A program made the position numbers and the translations under genes. Under the pieces are notes generated by a model. The model had not been told where the DNA came from. It worked only from the letters and a program-made list of their open reading frames with translations, and did not search any database. From positions 351,603 through 415,602 of the forward strand of contig NZ_JQZV01000013.1 of assembly GCF_000769115.1 (NCBI RefSeq): a stretch of DNA of 64,000 nt. Direction: 5' to 3'. Origin of the DNA: Porphyromonas canoris (GTDB lineage: Bacteria; Bacteroidota; Bacteroidia; Bacteroidales; Porphyromonadaceae). Below, in pieces: positions 63,892-64,000 of this stretch (the stretch's first letter is position 1; each line of letters starts with the position of its first letter).

Positions 63892-64000
63892 ATGGTAGAG
63901 ACACTTTTGGCAGAAGAGATTGAACCCATACTACGCGACAAGGTAAGTCCGTTGTTGCGTAGTCATGGGGGCGATTTGCAGCTTGTAAAGATAGATGATC
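63892..64000 (+). CDS. NifU-type Fe-S scaffold domain protein, cut by window edge
   Basis: The first 36 codons are visible: MVETLLAEEIEPILRDKV, then SPLLRSHGGDLQLVKID. The L(R)xHGGDLxLV pattern is the start of the NifU C-terminal domain, a small cytosolic scaffold or carrier whose CxxC lies just beyond the edge. It lies 22 bp after the dehydratase gene, so co-transcription is likely. Confidence 0.8.
   Translation, partial: MVETLLAEEIEPILRDKVSPLLRSHGGDLQLVKIDD

Overview
The window looks like chromosomal DNA of an anaerobic, host-associated Bacteroidales, most likely a Porphyromonas or close relative. This is inferred from four things. Promoters carry the Bacteroidetes -7 box TAnnTTTG. An ExbB-ExbD-ExbD operon carries an extra membrane gene. 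Gene families typical of the phylum are present (DUF3822 next to rsmD, a RarA/OprP/Pst block, OmpA porins with a charged linker). A 4-hydroxybutyryl-CoA dehydratase gene points to the butyrate route known in Porphyromonas. No phage, integrase, rRNA, CRISPR array or transposase was seen.

Layout. 1-2.1 kb: serC (cut by the left edge) and rarA, both leftward. 2.4-11.1 kb: a phosphate block of a polyphosphate/phosphate-selective porin, pstS-C-A-B-phoU and phoB-phoR; the porin and pstS share the same putative Pho box at the same distance from the -7 box. 11.1-15 kb: a GNAT/YoaP protein and the exbB/exbD energy-transducing operon. 15-22.6 kb: tRNA-Ser(GGA), tatD, a polyprenyl diphosphate synthase, cardiolipin synthase, rsmD, DUF3822, an anchored unknown and a divergent RecD-like helicase. 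22.6-24.9 kb has no credible gene: it holds one copy of an interspersed repeat, an unassigned stretch and six 132-bp tandem repeats. 25-33 kb: OmpA porin, M23/LysM endopeptidase, shikimate kinase, MATE pump, a YtxH/YqjE-like/basic-protein trio, and GAPDH. 33.9-40 kb: a 2-oxo acid dehydrogenase operon (E3, lipoate ligase, E2, fused E1, flavodoxin). 40.9-48.8 kb: guaB, ribE, nitroreductase, fumarase, Dna2-like nuclease-helicase. 49.5-55.2 kb: GH95 fucosidase, trmB, mrp, nhaA. 55.2-61.6 kb: a lipid-linked-sugar cluster (deacetylase, GT2, GT87) and an OmpA protein paired with a collagen-like lipoprotein. 62.4-64 kb: 4-hydroxybutyryl-CoA dehydratase and the start of a NifU-type scaffold.

The most unusual features are as follows. 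(1) Five intergenic copies of a roughly 547-bp element, four full length and one deleted, bounded by TTTTTATATA direct repeats and carrying four ACGT-centred sites at fixed 23/22/20-bp spacing. (2) A PstC permease whose first periplasmic loop looks like a degenerate piece of PstS. (3) An 11-bp-phased Pho box shared by two promoters. (4) A candidate structured RNA with its own promoter and terminator upstream of the 4-hydroxybutyryl-CoA dehydratase. (5) A 51-bp palindrome followed by a T-run inside the Dna2-like ORF. (6) A 132-bp, 44-codon tandem array.

All calls come from reading the sequence. No database search, fold prediction or alignment program was run.
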